Numbered from the stretch's first letter, positions 16,123-25,339 are shown. The stretch is DNA of 64,000 bases from an uncultured Acholeplasma sp. (GCA_937868795.1 CALMNM010000152.1:1-64000), one strand, 5' to 3'. Translations and numbers: made by a program. Notes: generated by a model not told the origin, from the sequence alone.

Positions 16123-18201
16123 TTATTGATTAAACATATCCTTAAGTTCTTCTAATGTCACAAGAACTTCACGTGCTTTGGTTCCTTGTCCACGTGAAAC
16201 AATTTCATATTCTTCCATCATTTCAAAAAGGCGTTGTGCACGATTGAATCCAATTTCAAATTCTTTTTGAATCGTATTGATCGATGCATTGCCTGTTTGA
16301 ACAACGTAATAAGCCACATCATGGAATAAATCATCGGTGATGACTTCTTTACTTCTAAGTGATTGTTTTAACGCATCATGTTCAAAGATATAGCGTGCTT
16401 GTGACTGTTTGCGGATAAAATCGGTAACCGCATAGATTTCATCATCCGGAATATAAGCGCCTTGAAGACGATGGGTGCGATCTGCACGCTTCAATAACAT
16501 ATCCCCTTTACCGAGTAACGTTTCTGCCCCTGCGCCATCCAAGATGGTGGTGGAGTCGACAAATGAAGATACTTTAAACGCAATTCTTGCGGGAATATTC
16601 GATTTAATCGTTCCTTTGACCACATCAGTCGTTGGACGTTGAGTTGCTACTAAAAGGTGAATGCCTGCTGCGCGTGCTTTTTGGGTTAAGCGCTGAATCG
16701 AATCTTCCACATCGTGAGGAGCAACCATCATCAAATCCGCGAGTTCATCAATCACGATCACGATATAAGGCATCTTGTCGTGGTCGACTAATCCTCGTTT
16801 GACATTATCATTAAATGATTTGATATCACGTGCTCGTGATCCAGCAAACGTTTGATAACGTTTTTCCATTTCATTGACAGCCCAGTTTAAAGCAGCTGCA
16901 GCCATCTTGATATCCGTGATGACCGGAGTGACTAGGTGGGGAAGATCATTATATGGAGTGAGTTCAACCATTTTGGGATCGATTAAAATCAGACGCAAAT
17001 CTTCAGGAGAGTTCTTGAGTAATAAACTGACAAGCACGGTATTGACACAGACAGATTTTCCACTATTGGTGGCACCTGCGATGAGTCCATGCGGCATCGC
17101 TTGAATATCAACATAAATGTTTTCTCCATCGATATCAACGCCTAAGGCGATCTTTAGTGGATGATCGTGATCATCTAAAAATTCTTTGGTGTCAACAACA
17201 TTACCAAAGGCGACAATTTCGGTCTTGACGTTCGGGACTTCAATACCCACATAAGGTTTTCCTGGGATTGGTGCTTCAATACGAATGGATTTTGACGCGA
17301 GATTCATCATCAAATTTTCTTGAATTGCAGTGACACGTTTTACGTTGACCCCTGGTTCAAGAGCGATTTCATAACGGGTGACTGTGGGTCCTTTTTTACT
17401 TCCTGAGACTTCACCTTCAACGCCAAATTGATTGAGTGTTGAATTGATGACATCAATTTGATCGAGTAACCATTGTGGTTTTTCATCCAAGTCACGCATT
17501 TTCTTTGAAAATAATTTGACTGGAGGATACTGATAAACCTCTTTATCTTCAGGAATGTAGATCACATCCTCAATAGGTTCTTCTGTTTGCTTCATGGCAG
17601 GTTTTGATTGACCAAAATCAGAGGTCACGACAGGTTTTTCATTGGGTTTTCTTCGGTAGGTTTCAAATACTGGCTCTTCTTCCACCTTACGCTCATTAAC
17701 AACAGGTTGTACTTGTGCAATGATGGGTTTTTGAGGTTCCGGTTTTACCTTGAAGGGCATTTCATCCTCTTCTTTGGTGAGTGTCTTGACATGTTTAGCA
17801 ATCGGTTTAAACACTTTTTTAGGTTCTTGTTCTTTAACCTCTTTTTGATCTGATTCGACATAACTTGAAGGTCCAAAGTATTCTTCTCTGGTCTTCATTG
17901 AGACAATATTCGTAAATTCATAATATTTGTTTCCGTGTATTTTAATCGCTTCTTCTTCACTTAATTTAGGCTTTGTTCTAAAGGCATCAAAGCGACGTTT
18001 TGTATCTCCTGTATCCTTCACAGTAAAAGGAACTGTCACAACATCCTTGACACGATGACCAAAAATAGGAGACACAAATCGCGTCTTCTTATAGATATCC
18101 TTACCACGTATGCCTTCAAGCTTTACAAATTGATAAATGATGAAGGGTGGCTTTTCAATGATTGGTTCTTGATTGATTTTTTCTTTTCTCACGGACATCA
18201 T
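16123..18201 (-). CDS. FtsK/SpoIIIE-family DNA translocase, soluble (SftA-like)
   Basis: This hexameric DNA pump moves chromosomes out of the closing septum. The C-terminal motor has Walker A GATNSGKSVC, Walker B VIVIDELADLMM, LLVATQRPTTDVVKG and a gamma winged-helix (INTIQKEFEIGFNRAQRLFE) that reads polar DNA motifs. The first 230 residues are charged, Pro/Glu/Lys-rich and have no membrane segments, so this is like Bacillus SftA (YtpS) rather than membrane-anchored SpoIIIE. It overlaps the upstream unknown membrane protein gene by 4 bases (ATGA). That neighbour could supply a membrane anchor; this is an inference. SftA is the best name but I leave the symbol open. Confidence 0.92.
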   Translation of the reverse strand: MMSVRKEKINQEPIIEKPPFIIYQFVKLEGIRGKDIYKKTRFVSPIFGHRVKDVVTVPFTVKDTGDTKRRFDAFRTKPKLSEEEAIKIHGNKYYEFTNIVSMKTREEYFGPSSYVESDQKEVKEQEPKKVFKPIAKHVKTLTKEEDEMPFKVKPEPQKPIIAQVQPVVNERKVEEEPVFETYRRKPNEKPVVTSDFGQSKPAMKQTEEPIEDVIYIPEDKEVYQYPPVKLFSKKMRDLDEKPQWLLDQIDVINSTLNQFGVEGEVSGSKKGPTVTRYEIALEPGVNVKRVTAIQENLMMNLASKSIRIEAPIPGKPYVGIEVPNVKTEIVAFGNVVDTKEFLDDHDHPLKIALGVDIDGENIYVDIQAMPHGLIAGATNSGKSVCVNTVLVSLLLKNSPEDLRLILIDPKMVELTPYNDLPHLVTPVITDIKMAAAALNWAVNEMEKRYQTFAGSRARDIKSFNDNVKRGLVDHDKMPYIVIVIDELADLMMVAPHDVEDSIQRLTQKARAAGIHLLVATQRPTTDVVKGTIKSNIPARIAFKVSSFVDSTTILDGAGAETLLGKGDMLLKRADRTHRLQGAYIPDDEIYAVTDFIRKQSQARYIFEHDALKQSLRSKEVITDDLFHDVAYYVVQTGNASINTIQKEFEIGFNRAQRLFEMMEEYEIVSRGQGTKAREVLVTLEELKDMFNQ

Positions 18202-18980
18202 TCCCCTACAGTAAGTTCTTCTTTCACATCTTTTTTCAGATCATCGTAGATTGCATCAACATTCATGTCGATTGATTTTTCTTCATTAAAGACTTTCTTT
18301 GAGTATATTTTATACGTTTCTTCACCGGTGATTTTAATGAGTGCTACACCGATTTGAATCGAGATGAGCTTTAATGCAATTTCTTTGCTAAAGCGACGAA
18401 TCCAATAGACAGGATTCACTGCATTGAGAATAGCACCAGCTGCTTTGGTAATACCAGAATATTTTTTCGCTGTTTTGACGATAACATTGCTTTCAAACTT
18501 GGTCTTTACCTCATTCATTTCAACAATTTTTGCAAGCGTCCATCCACGTGTCAGTTTTAAAATTTTTGAAGAATTCATTAATTCTTGAAAGCGGTCAGTG
18601 ATGTAGTGATTGAGCAACATGGTTTCATCCAAGGTAAGTTCAAGATAGGGATACTTGGATTTCGGATAAAATTTCTTGGCGATATCCACAGACAGTTCAC
18701 GATTCACTTCTAAGAGATGTTTTCCAAAACCTGCAGCTTCTCTCGCTTCACTATCTTTAAAAAGAACAATCGCGTCTTGAATGAGCCATTTGATTTCTTC
18801 TTCGTCAATATCTTGCTCATCGGCATGTCTAAGCTTTAATCCCTTATTCATGCTTTTTAAAATCGCGTAAACGTAAATCATGAATAAAAGTAAAAATCCG
18901 AAGCTTATGCCTAGGAAAAAACTGATGAGAGTCGATAGATCAAGTCGGATGGGTCCTAAGGTAAGAAATACACTGAGCAT
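18198..18980 (-). CDS. Conserved-looking membrane protein of unknown function
   Basis: I do not recognise this 260-residue protein. One clear membrane segment lies at residues 15-40 (LSTLISFFLGISFGFLLLFM), followed by an acidic patch (DEQDIDEEEIKW) and a long helical, mostly soluble domain. A weakly hydrophobic stretch (ITKAAGAILNAVNPVYWI) lies near residues 185-205. A good AGGAGGAT ribosome site precedes the ATG. It is the first gene of the operon with the FtsK-like translocase and overlaps it by 4 bases. A plausible job is to act with the soluble translocase at the membrane. The middle region vaguely resembles GTPase-associated membrane proteins, but I see no motif that settles it. Confidence 0.75.
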   Translation of the reverse strand: MLSVFLTLGPIRLDLSTLISFFLGISFGFLLLFMIYVYAILKSMNKGLKLRHADEQDIDEEEIKWLIQDAIVLFKDSEAREAAGFGKHLLEVNRELSVDIAKKFYPKSKYPYLELTLDETMLLNHYITDRFQELMNSSKILKLTRGWTLAKIVEMNEVKTKFESNVIVKTAKKYSGITKAAGAILNAVNPVYWIRRFSKEIALKLISIQIGVALIKITGEETYKIYSKKVFNEEKSIDMNVDAIYDDLKKDVKEELTVGE

Positions 18981-19000
18981 GGATAATCCTCCTAATGAAT

Positions 19001-19009
19001 ATTATATCA
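19001..19009 (-). promoter_or_regulatory. Promoter of the ftsK-lepB-rbgA-rnhB operon (extended -10)
   Basis: TGATATAAT lies 20 bases upstream of the first gene. The -35 box is not convincing. Confidence 0.55.
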
Positions 19010-19049
19010 CGATGTCCATCTCAAATGAGAAAAATCCTTTTTCTATAAA

Positions 19050-19071
19050 AAAGGAGCACATTGGCTCCTTT
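19050..19071 (-). terminator. Terminator of the pilD-pilMN-pilO block
   Basis: AAAGGAGC and GCTCCTTT pair over a 6-base loop, followed by a T run, 3 bases after the PilO-like stop codon. Confidence 0.9.
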
Positions 19072-19074
19072 AAT

Positions 19075-19638
19075 TTAATCCACTACGATTTCGTTATAAA
19101 ATGTATAGACGATAATGGATGCGATCGTCTCACCGTCATTTAAGCTGACATCTAGTGCATCGATATAGTAAATACGATCCATATCAATCATTAACTCAAT
19201 AAAATCTTTAATATGTGTCGGATCATCAGTCGTAATATCAAAACGAATTTCGATATATCGAACGGTGTTAGGTAAGTTTTGATCAAAGGGATTATTGACT
19301 TCAAGATCGACTTCATAACGATATTCAGCTGCCATTGACATGCCCGAGGCATGTTTCAAGTAGAGGAAATCATTTTCCAATTCTAGCATAGTGACTTCCG
19401 TTGGAAATGCGGTAATGATATCACCTATAGAATGGAATGTTTCTTCTTGTTCGGTCTCCAATAAATGATTCAGTTGGCGATCCAAGATGAGTTCATCCGC
19501 CTGCAAAGATTCAAGTCGATCTGTCTGAACACCAATCATCCATGTTCTTACGGCAAAGATAATCGCGAATAAGAAGACAATAACATAAATGGTCTTAACC
19601 TGGTTAATCTTTTTGCCAAAAACGTTAACTTTACGCAT
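19075..19638 (-). CDS. Type IV pilus PilO-like inner-membrane alignment protein
   Basis: This 187-residue protein has a short cytoplasmic start, one membrane segment (about residues 15-33, TIYVIVFLFAIIFAVR), a coiled-coil-like stretch (DRLESLQADELILDRQLNHLLETEQ) and a folded beta-rich end. That is the layout of PilO, which pairs with PilN in the membrane to link the pilus motor to the outside. Sequence identity to known PilO cannot be judged here; the call rests on architecture and position right after the PilM-PilN fusion, with an 8-base overlap. It is the last gene of its block. A PilP-like or secretin gene is absent, as expected without an outer membrane. Confidence 0.72.
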   Translation of the reverse strand: MRKVNVFGKKINQVKTIYVIVFLFAIIFAVRTWMIGVQTDRLESLQADELILDRQLNHLLETEQEETFHSIGDIITAFPTEVTMLELENDFLYLKHASGMSMAAEYRYEVDLEVNNPFDQNLPNTVRYIEIRFDITTDDPTHIKDFIELMIDMDRIYYIDALDVSLNDGETIASIIVYTFYNEIVVD

Positions 19639-21091
19639 AATGAACGATCACCTCCATCATTAAATCATCAATCATGAAGGTTGATGGCGTTTCGGTGATG
19701 AATCGTGTGTCTGTCTTAACATCAATAATTCCATGTGCTTCATAGATGGCAAGCACACTATCATTGAGATCATAGAGTGAATTGGATGTTATTACCATCG
19801 TAATGGTTTGTTCACTTCGATTGATTGCATAATTTATCATGTTAACAGACGGTGATAGCTGAGCCTCCATCGACATGATGTAATCAAGAATAAAAGGTTC
19901 TTGATCCATGAGATAATCATAGGTTTCGCTATGTGACTTTTCAGCTGAACTCATCGGGTTCTCTGGAATCATGTCTAGTAAAATGGACTCAATTTGGGCA
20001 GAGAGAATATTATTCAAATGGGTTTGATTTATGATATCTTCACGCATGGTAGCAAATGGAATGTAGATGAGTAAAATCACTGTGAACATAGCAAAGGTTA
20101 ATACGTTAAGATAGCCAAACCAAACATTAAGTTGATGCACTCGATCAAGATTAAACGGTACATTTTTAAATTCTTCAAGTTCCTTAACCCGTGGTATAGA
20201 ACCCAAGTAAGCCATTTCAACCACCTTGGATGTGTGAAATGAAGCAAGATTTGTCTCATCAATATCCACAATTTGATACGAGTGATTGGTTAGCTTTGTC
20301 GTTAATTTATCGCTAAGGATTTTCTTTGGAATATCCTCAGATAAATTAAAGAACGCTATATGTTCTACTGTTGCCTTACCTTTATTGAGATTGTATTTGT
20401 AATAGTTGATGACACGTTCAATCAGACTTTCCATCATGTCATAATACTGACTTGATGATTCTTCTGAATCTTCGATCATCGAAAATACTGGAAAACCATG
20501 TTGAAGGATCTTAATCATGATCATCCGGTCATGTAAAGTAACCATCATCAGATGATCATATCGCTTATTATCTTTCAAAAGATAATAATTATATAGATCA
20601 GCTGCAGGAAGATTAAAGCGTATGTTTTTTACTCCTAATCTTTCAAAAACATCGACATAATCATTTAACAAATCGTGATTTGCTATAATGATCAATATTT
20701 TAATTTGAGTATCATCTTCGAAAATTTTGTAATGAGCTGTAATGGGGTTTTCAAAGGGGAGATGAATCGTTTTGCCAATTTGTTCAATTATGTATTGGTC
20801 AATTGCCTTTTTGTCCAAATCTTGTTTTGGGATAACCAAATCACGCATTAAGACATTTTGATCATGAAGGATATAGTTGATCATCTTGGGTTTAACTTTA
20901 TGTTGCTTGAACAAATATTGGAGTTTCTTGAAGAATAATTCAGGCTCAACGATATTGCCATTATCTAAAATCCCAGGCTCTAAATCGACATGCCCGGATT
21001 TAAAAGATTCTATTGCATCTGGTTGAGCAACATAAAATCCGATGCGATGATCGGTGATGAATAAGTTCAATTCATTCTTTTTGCCAAACAT
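19631..21091 (-). CDS. Type IV pilus PilM-PilN fusion protein
   Basis: The 486 residues combine two pilus proteins that are usually separate. Residues 1-300 look like the actin-like cytoplasmic PilM (LFITDHRIGFYVAQPD at the start; VVEMAYLGSIP near its end). Residues about 311-317 read PFNLDRV, followed by one membrane segment (326-348, GYLNVLTFAMFTVILLIYIPF). An extracytoplasmic PilN-like tail follows, with a coiled coil and a small alpha/beta domain. In other bacteria the N-terminal tail of PilN binds PilM; here the two are covalently joined. The gene is flanked by pilD and the PilO-like gene, which supports the reading. The PilN half is the more certain by topology, and the PilM half by context and fold pattern. 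Confidence 0.75.
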   Translation of the reverse strand: MFGKKNELNLFITDHRIGFYVAQPDAIESFKSGHVDLEPGILDNGNIVEPELFFKKLQYLFKQHKVKPKMINYILHDQNVLMRDLVIPKQDLDKKAIDQYIIEQIGKTIHLPFENPITAHYKIFEDDTQIKILIIIANHDLLNDYVDVFERLGVKNIRFNLPAADLYNYYLLKDNKRYDHLMMVTLHDRMIMIKILQHGFPVFSMIEDSEESSSQYYDMMESLIERVINYYKYNLNKGKATVEHIAFFNLSEDIPKKILSDKLTTKLTNHSYQIVDIDETNLASFHTSKVVEMAYLGSIPRVKELEEFKNVPFNLDRVHQLNVWFGYLNVLTFAMFTVILLIYIPFATMREDIINQTHLNNILSAQIESILLDMIPENPMSSAEKSHSETYDYLMDQEPFILDYIMSMEAQLSPSVNMINYAINRSEQTITMVITSNSLYDLNDSVLAIYEAHGIIDVKTDTRFITETPSTFMIDDLMMEVIVHYA

Positions 21092-21095
21092 TGAA

Positions 21096-21845
21096 TCACA
21101 TCCTTATCCAAGAAAGATAGCCGTTGATAAGCCATTCACCATAGTAGTACGCAAGATAGACACCTATGGCTAAGAAAGGTACCAATGGAATATATGTTTG
21201 TCCTTTTTTCTTAATCACACTATAAATTAAACCAAAGATTGAACCCAAAAATAATGATAGAAACGACAATACAGGGGTAAGTAACCAACCGATAAATATA
21301 TAGAGTTTGATATCTCCACCACCAAGGGCTTCTTTCTTCGTGGCTTTTTGATAGATGAATGCCAATAAATATAAGAAAACAAATATTGAAACACTTGAAA
21401 TCAAATGAATGACCCAAGACCCTTGGATGATCCTTATAATCATCAAAGGAACGAGTCCAAGCATCCAAATTCGATCAATGACAATCCGATAACGAATATC
21501 AGCAATAGTTTCTATCATCAGTACAGATATCATTATCGCTGCAATCCAAAACGGTAATGTAAACCCATCAAAAAGATAAGCTATCGAGAATAATAGACCC
21601 CCAAATATTTCAATTAAAGGGTGATAGTATGGGATTGGGGAGTGACAAGTCGAACATTTCCCTCGGTTGATGATAAATCCTAAAACAGGAATGACATCAA
21701 CTAATTTCAACTGTTTATCACAATGTTCACAATGACTTCGACCTAATAATGTTTCCCCTTTGGGTATTCGAGTCGCTAAGACATCGAAAAAGGATAAGAA
21801 GATCATTCCGTAAAGGAAAACAATGATTGCGATGAGTGCCGTCAT
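21096..21845 (-). CDS. pilD: Prepilin peptidase/N-methyltransferase PilD
   Basis: This membrane aspartyl protease cuts prepilin leaders after the conserved glycine and methylates the new N-terminus. The 249 residues contain the four-cysteine methyltransferase zinc site (CEHC and CSTC, residues about 39-67) and the two catalytic aspartates: one in IETIADIRYRI, the other in the GGGDIKLY motif (GxGD family). Seven or so hydrophobic segments fill the rest. It is the first gene of the block with the PilM-PilN fusion. A single enzyme of this type in the locus would process all four prepilin-like proteins nearby. Confidence 0.95.
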   Translation of the reverse strand: MTALIAIIVFLYGMIFLSFFDVLATRIPKGETLLGRSHCEHCDKQLKLVDVIPVLGFIINRGKCSTCHSPIPYYHPLIEIFGGLLFSIAYLFDGFTLPFWIAAIMISVLMIETIADIRYRIVIDRIWMLGLVPLMIIRIIQGSWVIHLISSVSIFVFLYLLAFIYQKATKKEALGGGDIKLYIFIGWLLTPVLSFLSLFLGSIFGLIYSVIKKKGQTYIPLVPFLAIGVYLAYYYGEWLINGYLSWIRM

Positions 21846-21866
21846 GATATCATACCTCTTATCTTA

Positions 21867-21872
21867 ATTATA
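21867..21872 (-). promoter_or_regulatory. Possible pilD promoter
   Basis: A TATAAT hexamer lies between the pilin terminator and pilD, with a weak -35 region. It would separate pilD-pilMN-pilO from the pilin unit. Confidence 0.4.
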
Positions 21873-21919
21873 ACTTAAATTTCTATGTTTGAGTTATCTG
21901 GGTTTTAATTCTAAAAAAA

Positions 21920-21940
21920 GAGGTCTCCGATGGAAACCTC
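21920..21940 (-). terminator. Major pilin terminator
   Basis: GAGGTTTCC and GGAGACCTC pair over a 3-base loop and are followed by seven T. Confidence 0.92.
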
Positions 21941-21960
21941 TCAGGTGTTCAAATCAACGA

Positions 21961-22344
21961 TCAAGGTGTAAGAGTAGCTTCCCCTGTTGTACCATCAATG
22001 GTGTAGGCACCAATCTCAATGATTGTTGCTGGTGCAACCGGAGCTGCGGTAATGACATTACCAGAAATCGTAAATAAAACTCCTGCTTCAAATGGATCTG
22101 CTGATAAGTAGCCATCAGAGACAAGCGTATCAGCTGAGACTTCGGTTGCTGATTCATCAGAAAAGTATAGTCTAGCAGCTTCAACAGCATTATCAAATTC
22201 AGCTTCTGCAGCGTTCAAGCGTTGACGATCAATTAAACCACCAATGGTTGGTACGGCAATGGCCGCAATAATTCCTAAAATAACAATGACCGCTAATAAT
22301 TCTACAAGTGTAACACCTTTTTTGTTGCGTAATGTTTTTAACAT
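21961..22344 (-). CDS. Major type IV pilin (prepilin)
   Basis: This is a classical type IVa-style prepilin of 127 residues. A short basic leader (MLKTLRNKKG) is followed by the cleavage site G/VTLVE with glutamate at +5, a 20-residue hydrophobic helix (LLAVIVILGIIAAIAVPTIGG), and a compact Ala/Glu-rich globular domain. I chose the ATG at 22344, preceded by AAGGAGA at 6 bases; an upstream in-frame ATG lies before that ribosome site. No C-terminal disulfide pair is present. Its own promoter and strong terminator isolate it from pilC upstream and pilD downstream, which fits a subunit needed in much larger amounts than the machinery. Confidence 0.93.
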   Translation of the reverse strand: MLKTLRNKKGVTLVELLAVIVILGIIAAIAVPTIGGLIDRQRLNAAEAEFDNAVEAARLYFSDESATEVSADTLVSDGYLSADPFEAGVLFTISGNVITAAPVAPATIIEIGAYTIDGTTGEATLTP

Positions 22345-22388
22345 AGAATATCTCCTTTTCATTATAAATTAATCATATTTATGTCTTA

Positions 22389-22416
22389 ATCATACCATAA
22401 GTTTCACTTTGTGCAA
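22389..22416 (-). promoter_or_regulatory. Major pilin promoter
   Basis: TTGCAC (22411-22416), a 16-base spacer, and extended -10 TGGTATGAT (TATGAT at 22389-22394), between pilC and the pilin. Confidence 0.72.
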
Positions 22417-22452
22417 TCGCCACCAAGTCATTTTTAAGAAATTCTTAATAAC

Positions 22453-23673
22453 TTAGATTTGACTACCAAGCGATAACATCGGCATCATCAATGCTAGAAT
22501 CATTAAACCCACGATGCCATAAACGACAATCAACAAGATCGGTTGAATTGCCCCTCTGATTTGTTCAACTCTCAAGTCAGCGACTCCATTATAATAAGTC
22601 GATAGATTTTCCATCAATTTTGGAATATCACCACTTCGCTCACCTGTCGCAATCATTTTTCCCATGATCGCATCAATATACGGGCTTTCTTCAAATGATT
22701 TACTAAAAGGTTTCCCATCTTCAATATAGAGCAATGTTTTGGTCATTAAATCCTTATAAATCACATTTTTTATGACATTTCGTGTCGTATTGAGTGCGTG
22801 GATCGAATTGATTCCTCGGCCCATCATCTGTGATAATGAATTGGCAATCATGATTTGATTATTCATCTGAATAAGCTGCCCAAAGATAGGTGCTTTTAGC
22901 ATCAATGCTGTCAATCCATAATGAACTTTTGGTACATAGCGATTCAATAAATAGACCGTGAGTGTTACGACAAAAATAGTGAGGAAAATGGGGATTGCAT
23001 AATTTTTAGTAAAATCACCTGCATTCAAGAAAAATTGTGTCACTGCAGGCAACTCAGCACCTTCAAAAGATGCGTATAAATCTGTGATATTAGGAAATAC
23101 AAAGATCAGCATCCCCGCAGAAATTAAGAGCGCTAATAAGAGATACACCACGGGCATTCGAACGGCTGATTTAATCTTGGAGATGATCTTCATTTGATTT
23201 TCATAATAAACCGACATGCGAAGGATGGTATCTGGCAAATCACCAGAAACTTCACCCACTTCAATCATTTGGCATAGAAGATTAGGAAATTCTTTGGGAC
23301 GTTGATTAAGAGCTCTGGAAAATGAATAACCATTATATAGTTGTTGGTAGAGCTCAAAATACAACTTTCTTAGTAAACGATTCTCCTGTTGCAAACTCAG
23401 TAATTCTAACGCGGGTAAAATTTTAACTCCCGCTTTTAATAATGATCCCAATTGTTTGAGGAAGAAGACCAGTTGTTTGGGTTTAAGCATACTTCCAAAA
23501 CTGATCTGATCGAGTTTAGACAGCAAACTGCGATATTCCGTTAATCGGATGATCTCATAATTTTTTGTCTGTAAAAATTTTAGACAGACGTTACGGTTCA
23601 GTGCTTCAACGGTGCCTTTGACAATCTTTTTATCTGCATTGTATGCGACATAGCGATAATTTCTTAACTCCAT
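22453..23673 (-). CDS. pilC: Type IV pilus platform protein PilC
   Basis: PilC is the polytopic inner-membrane platform that the PilB ATPase turns to add pilin subunits. The 406 residues hold two GspF domains: the first around LVFFLKQLGSLLKAGVKILPALELL, the second around IANSLSQMMGRGINSIHALNTT with GEVSGDLP and GERSGDIPKL motifs. Three membrane segments are visible (about residues 168-190, 215-240 and 375-400). The start follows the pilB stop by 10 bases. The N-terminal YRYVAYNADKKIVKGTVEA strand pattern is the usual cytoplasmic start of this family. The competence protein ComGB is the close alternative, but the length and locus fit PilC better. Confidence 0.95.
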   Translation of the reverse strand: MELRNYRYVAYNADKKIVKGTVEALNRNVCLKFLQTKNYEIIRLTEYRSLLSKLDQISFGSMLKPKQLVFFLKQLGSLLKAGVKILPALELLSLQQENRLLRKLYFELYQQLYNGYSFSRALNQRPKEFPNLLCQMIEVGEVSGDLPDTILRMSVYYENQMKIISKIKSAVRMPVVYLLLALLISAGMLIFVFPNITDLYASFEGAELPAVTQFFLNAGDFTKNYAIPIFLTIFVVTLTVYLLNRYVPKVHYGLTALMLKAPIFGQLIQMNNQIMIANSLSQMMGRGINSIHALNTTRNVIKNVIYKDLMTKTLLYIEDGKPFSKSFEESPYIDAIMGKMIATGERSGDIPKLMENLSTYYNGVADLRVEQIRGAIQPILLIVVYGIVGLMILALMMPMLSLGSQI

Positions 23674-23683
23674 CTCATCCCCC

Positions 23684-25339
23684 CTATTCGCTTGCGACTT
23701 TCATGACTTCTTCAAGGGTAGTGATACCTTGTCTAACCTTCAAGAGTCCTGCTTGAAAGAGGGTGAGCATGCCTTGACGACGTGCTTCTTTTTCAAGTAA
23801 ATCGATCGTCGCGCGTTCAGCGATGAGTTTCTGCAAATTGGACTTGATGGGTAGCACTTCGAAAACACCCACTCGTCCCGCATATCCTTTATAATTGCAT
23901 GAGGGGCATCCTTTTGCACGTTTCACCTTATCGATGTCCAATGCATAACGTTTAAAAATGGCTACTTCTGCGGGGTTAGGATCATCATCATAACTGCACT
24001 GAGTGCATAATCTTCTGACGAGTCTTTGCGATACAACACCTGTTAATGAAGATGCCAATAAGAAGGGTTCAACATTCATATCGAGTAAACGAACAATAGT
24101 TTTGACTGCATCATTCGTGTGAATCGTTGATAGAACTAAGTGCCCGGTCAGTGAAGCACGAATGGAGATTTCAGCGGTTTCAACGTCACGGATTTCCCCA
24201 ATCATAATAATGTTAGGATCTTGTCTTAAAATGGATCTCAAGGCATTTGCGAATGTCAGATGAACATCCGGATGCACTTGAACTTGATTAATTCCAGCGA
24301 CTTTGATTTCTACTGGATCTTCAACCGTAACAATATTTACATCCTGTCTATTGAGTTCATGCAAGCATGCATACAGGGTTGTCGTTTTACCGGATCCAGT
24401 GGGTCCACTAACCAAAACGATTCCATTAGGTTGCGCAATCATATCTCTGATGACACGCTCATCCTTTTCATCTAACCCCAAGGATTTTATTCGAGACATT
24501 TGACCTGAAAGATCCAAAATACGCATCACGACCTTTTCACCACGAACCGTAGGAAGCGTTGAAATACGTAAATCGATGGATTTTTGTTGTATGAATGTCT
24601 GAATTCGTCCATCTTGGGGAATTCTTGTTTCAGTAATATCCATGTTCGCCATGACTTTAATACGTGAGATCATTTGATTGAGAATCTTAATGGGGAACTC
24701 CCGAACAACCTCTAAAATACCATCGACGCGATAGCGAACGAGAATCTTATCATCCATAGGATCGATATGAATATCGGATGCTCTTTGAAAAACTGCAGAG
24801 GCCAAAATTTGATTAACAAGTTTGACCATCGGTGTATCATCGTATTCATCTTCAAGGTCTTCTTCTTGTTCAGTGATAATGCTTTGTTTGACGCCTAAAG
24901 CCTCAAGTGTACGAGTAAAACCATAATACTTTTCAATTTGGGTAATAATATCATTTTTGGGAGAAGAAAAGGCTTTTGGTCGATATCCTGTTAATGCACG
25001 AAGTTCTTCAAATGCTTCAAAATCTAGTGGATCTGATGTAGCATAAAAAATTTTATTCCCTTCCAGTCTCAAGGGAATGAGCACATGACGGCGACAAAAT
25101 GCTTCATCGACCATACCAAGTGCTTTTTCATCGATGGTGTAATTCGCTAAAGCGACACGTTTGACGCCAGTTGAATCTTCTAACGCATGCAGAATTTGTC
25201 CCTCTGATAAGATACCCAAACGGACAAATGTTTCACCAAGACGCTCACTTTTCTCTTGCTTTTTTAATGCATCTGTGAGGATTTCTTTCGTAATGACACC
25301 TTGTTCTAACAAGAGGTCCCCAATGCGTTTAAGTGCCAT
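23684..25339 (-). CDS. pilB: Type IV pilus assembly ATPase PilB with MshEN domain
   Basis: PilB is the hexameric ATPase that powers pilus extension. The 551 residues start with an MshEN (GspE N-terminal) domain whose two RLG-type motifs begin at residues 5 (RIGDLLLEQG) and 33 (RLGETFVRLG). In other PilB/MshE proteins such motifs bind cyclic di-GMP. Walker A GPTGSGKT is at 312-319, an Asp box near 341, Walker B IIMIGEIRD near 378-385, a His box (STIHTND) near 405, and a zinc site with Cys 445, 448, 478 and 481. ComGA lacks the MshEN domain and is shorter, so this is a true PilB. No PilT paralogue lies in the window. Confidence 0.96.
   Translation of the reverse strand: MALKRIGDLLLEQGVITKEILTDALKKQEKSERLGETFVRLGILSEGQILHALEDSTGVKRVALANYTIDEKALGMVDEAFCRRHVLIPLRLEGNKIFYATSDPLDFEAFEELRALTGYRPKAFSSPKNDIITQIEKYYGFTRTLEALGVKQSIITEQEEDLEDEYDDTPMVKLVNQILASAVFQRASDIHIDPMDDKILVRYRVDGILEVVREFPIKILNQMISRIKVMANMDITETRIPQDGRIQTFIQQKSIDLRISTLPTVRGEKVVMRILDLSGQMSRIKSLGLDEKDERVIRDMIAQPNGIVLVSGPTGSGKTTTLYACLHELNRQDVNIVTVEDPVEIKVAGINQVQVHPDVHLTFANALRSILRQDPNIIMIGEIRDVETAEISIRASLTGHLVLSTIHTNDAVKTIVRLLDMNVEPFLLASSLTGVVSQRLVRRLCTQCSYDDDPNPAEVAIFKRYALDIDKVKRAKGCPSCNYKGYAGRVGVFEVLPIKSNLQKLIAERATIDLLEKEARRQGMLTLFQAGLLKVRQGITTLEEVMKVASE

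Noticed and set aside
23684-25339. Pilus genes as a competence comG operon
   Set aside because: PilB has an MshEN domain, and PilM-N, PilO-like and GspK-like proteins are present; comG operons lack these.
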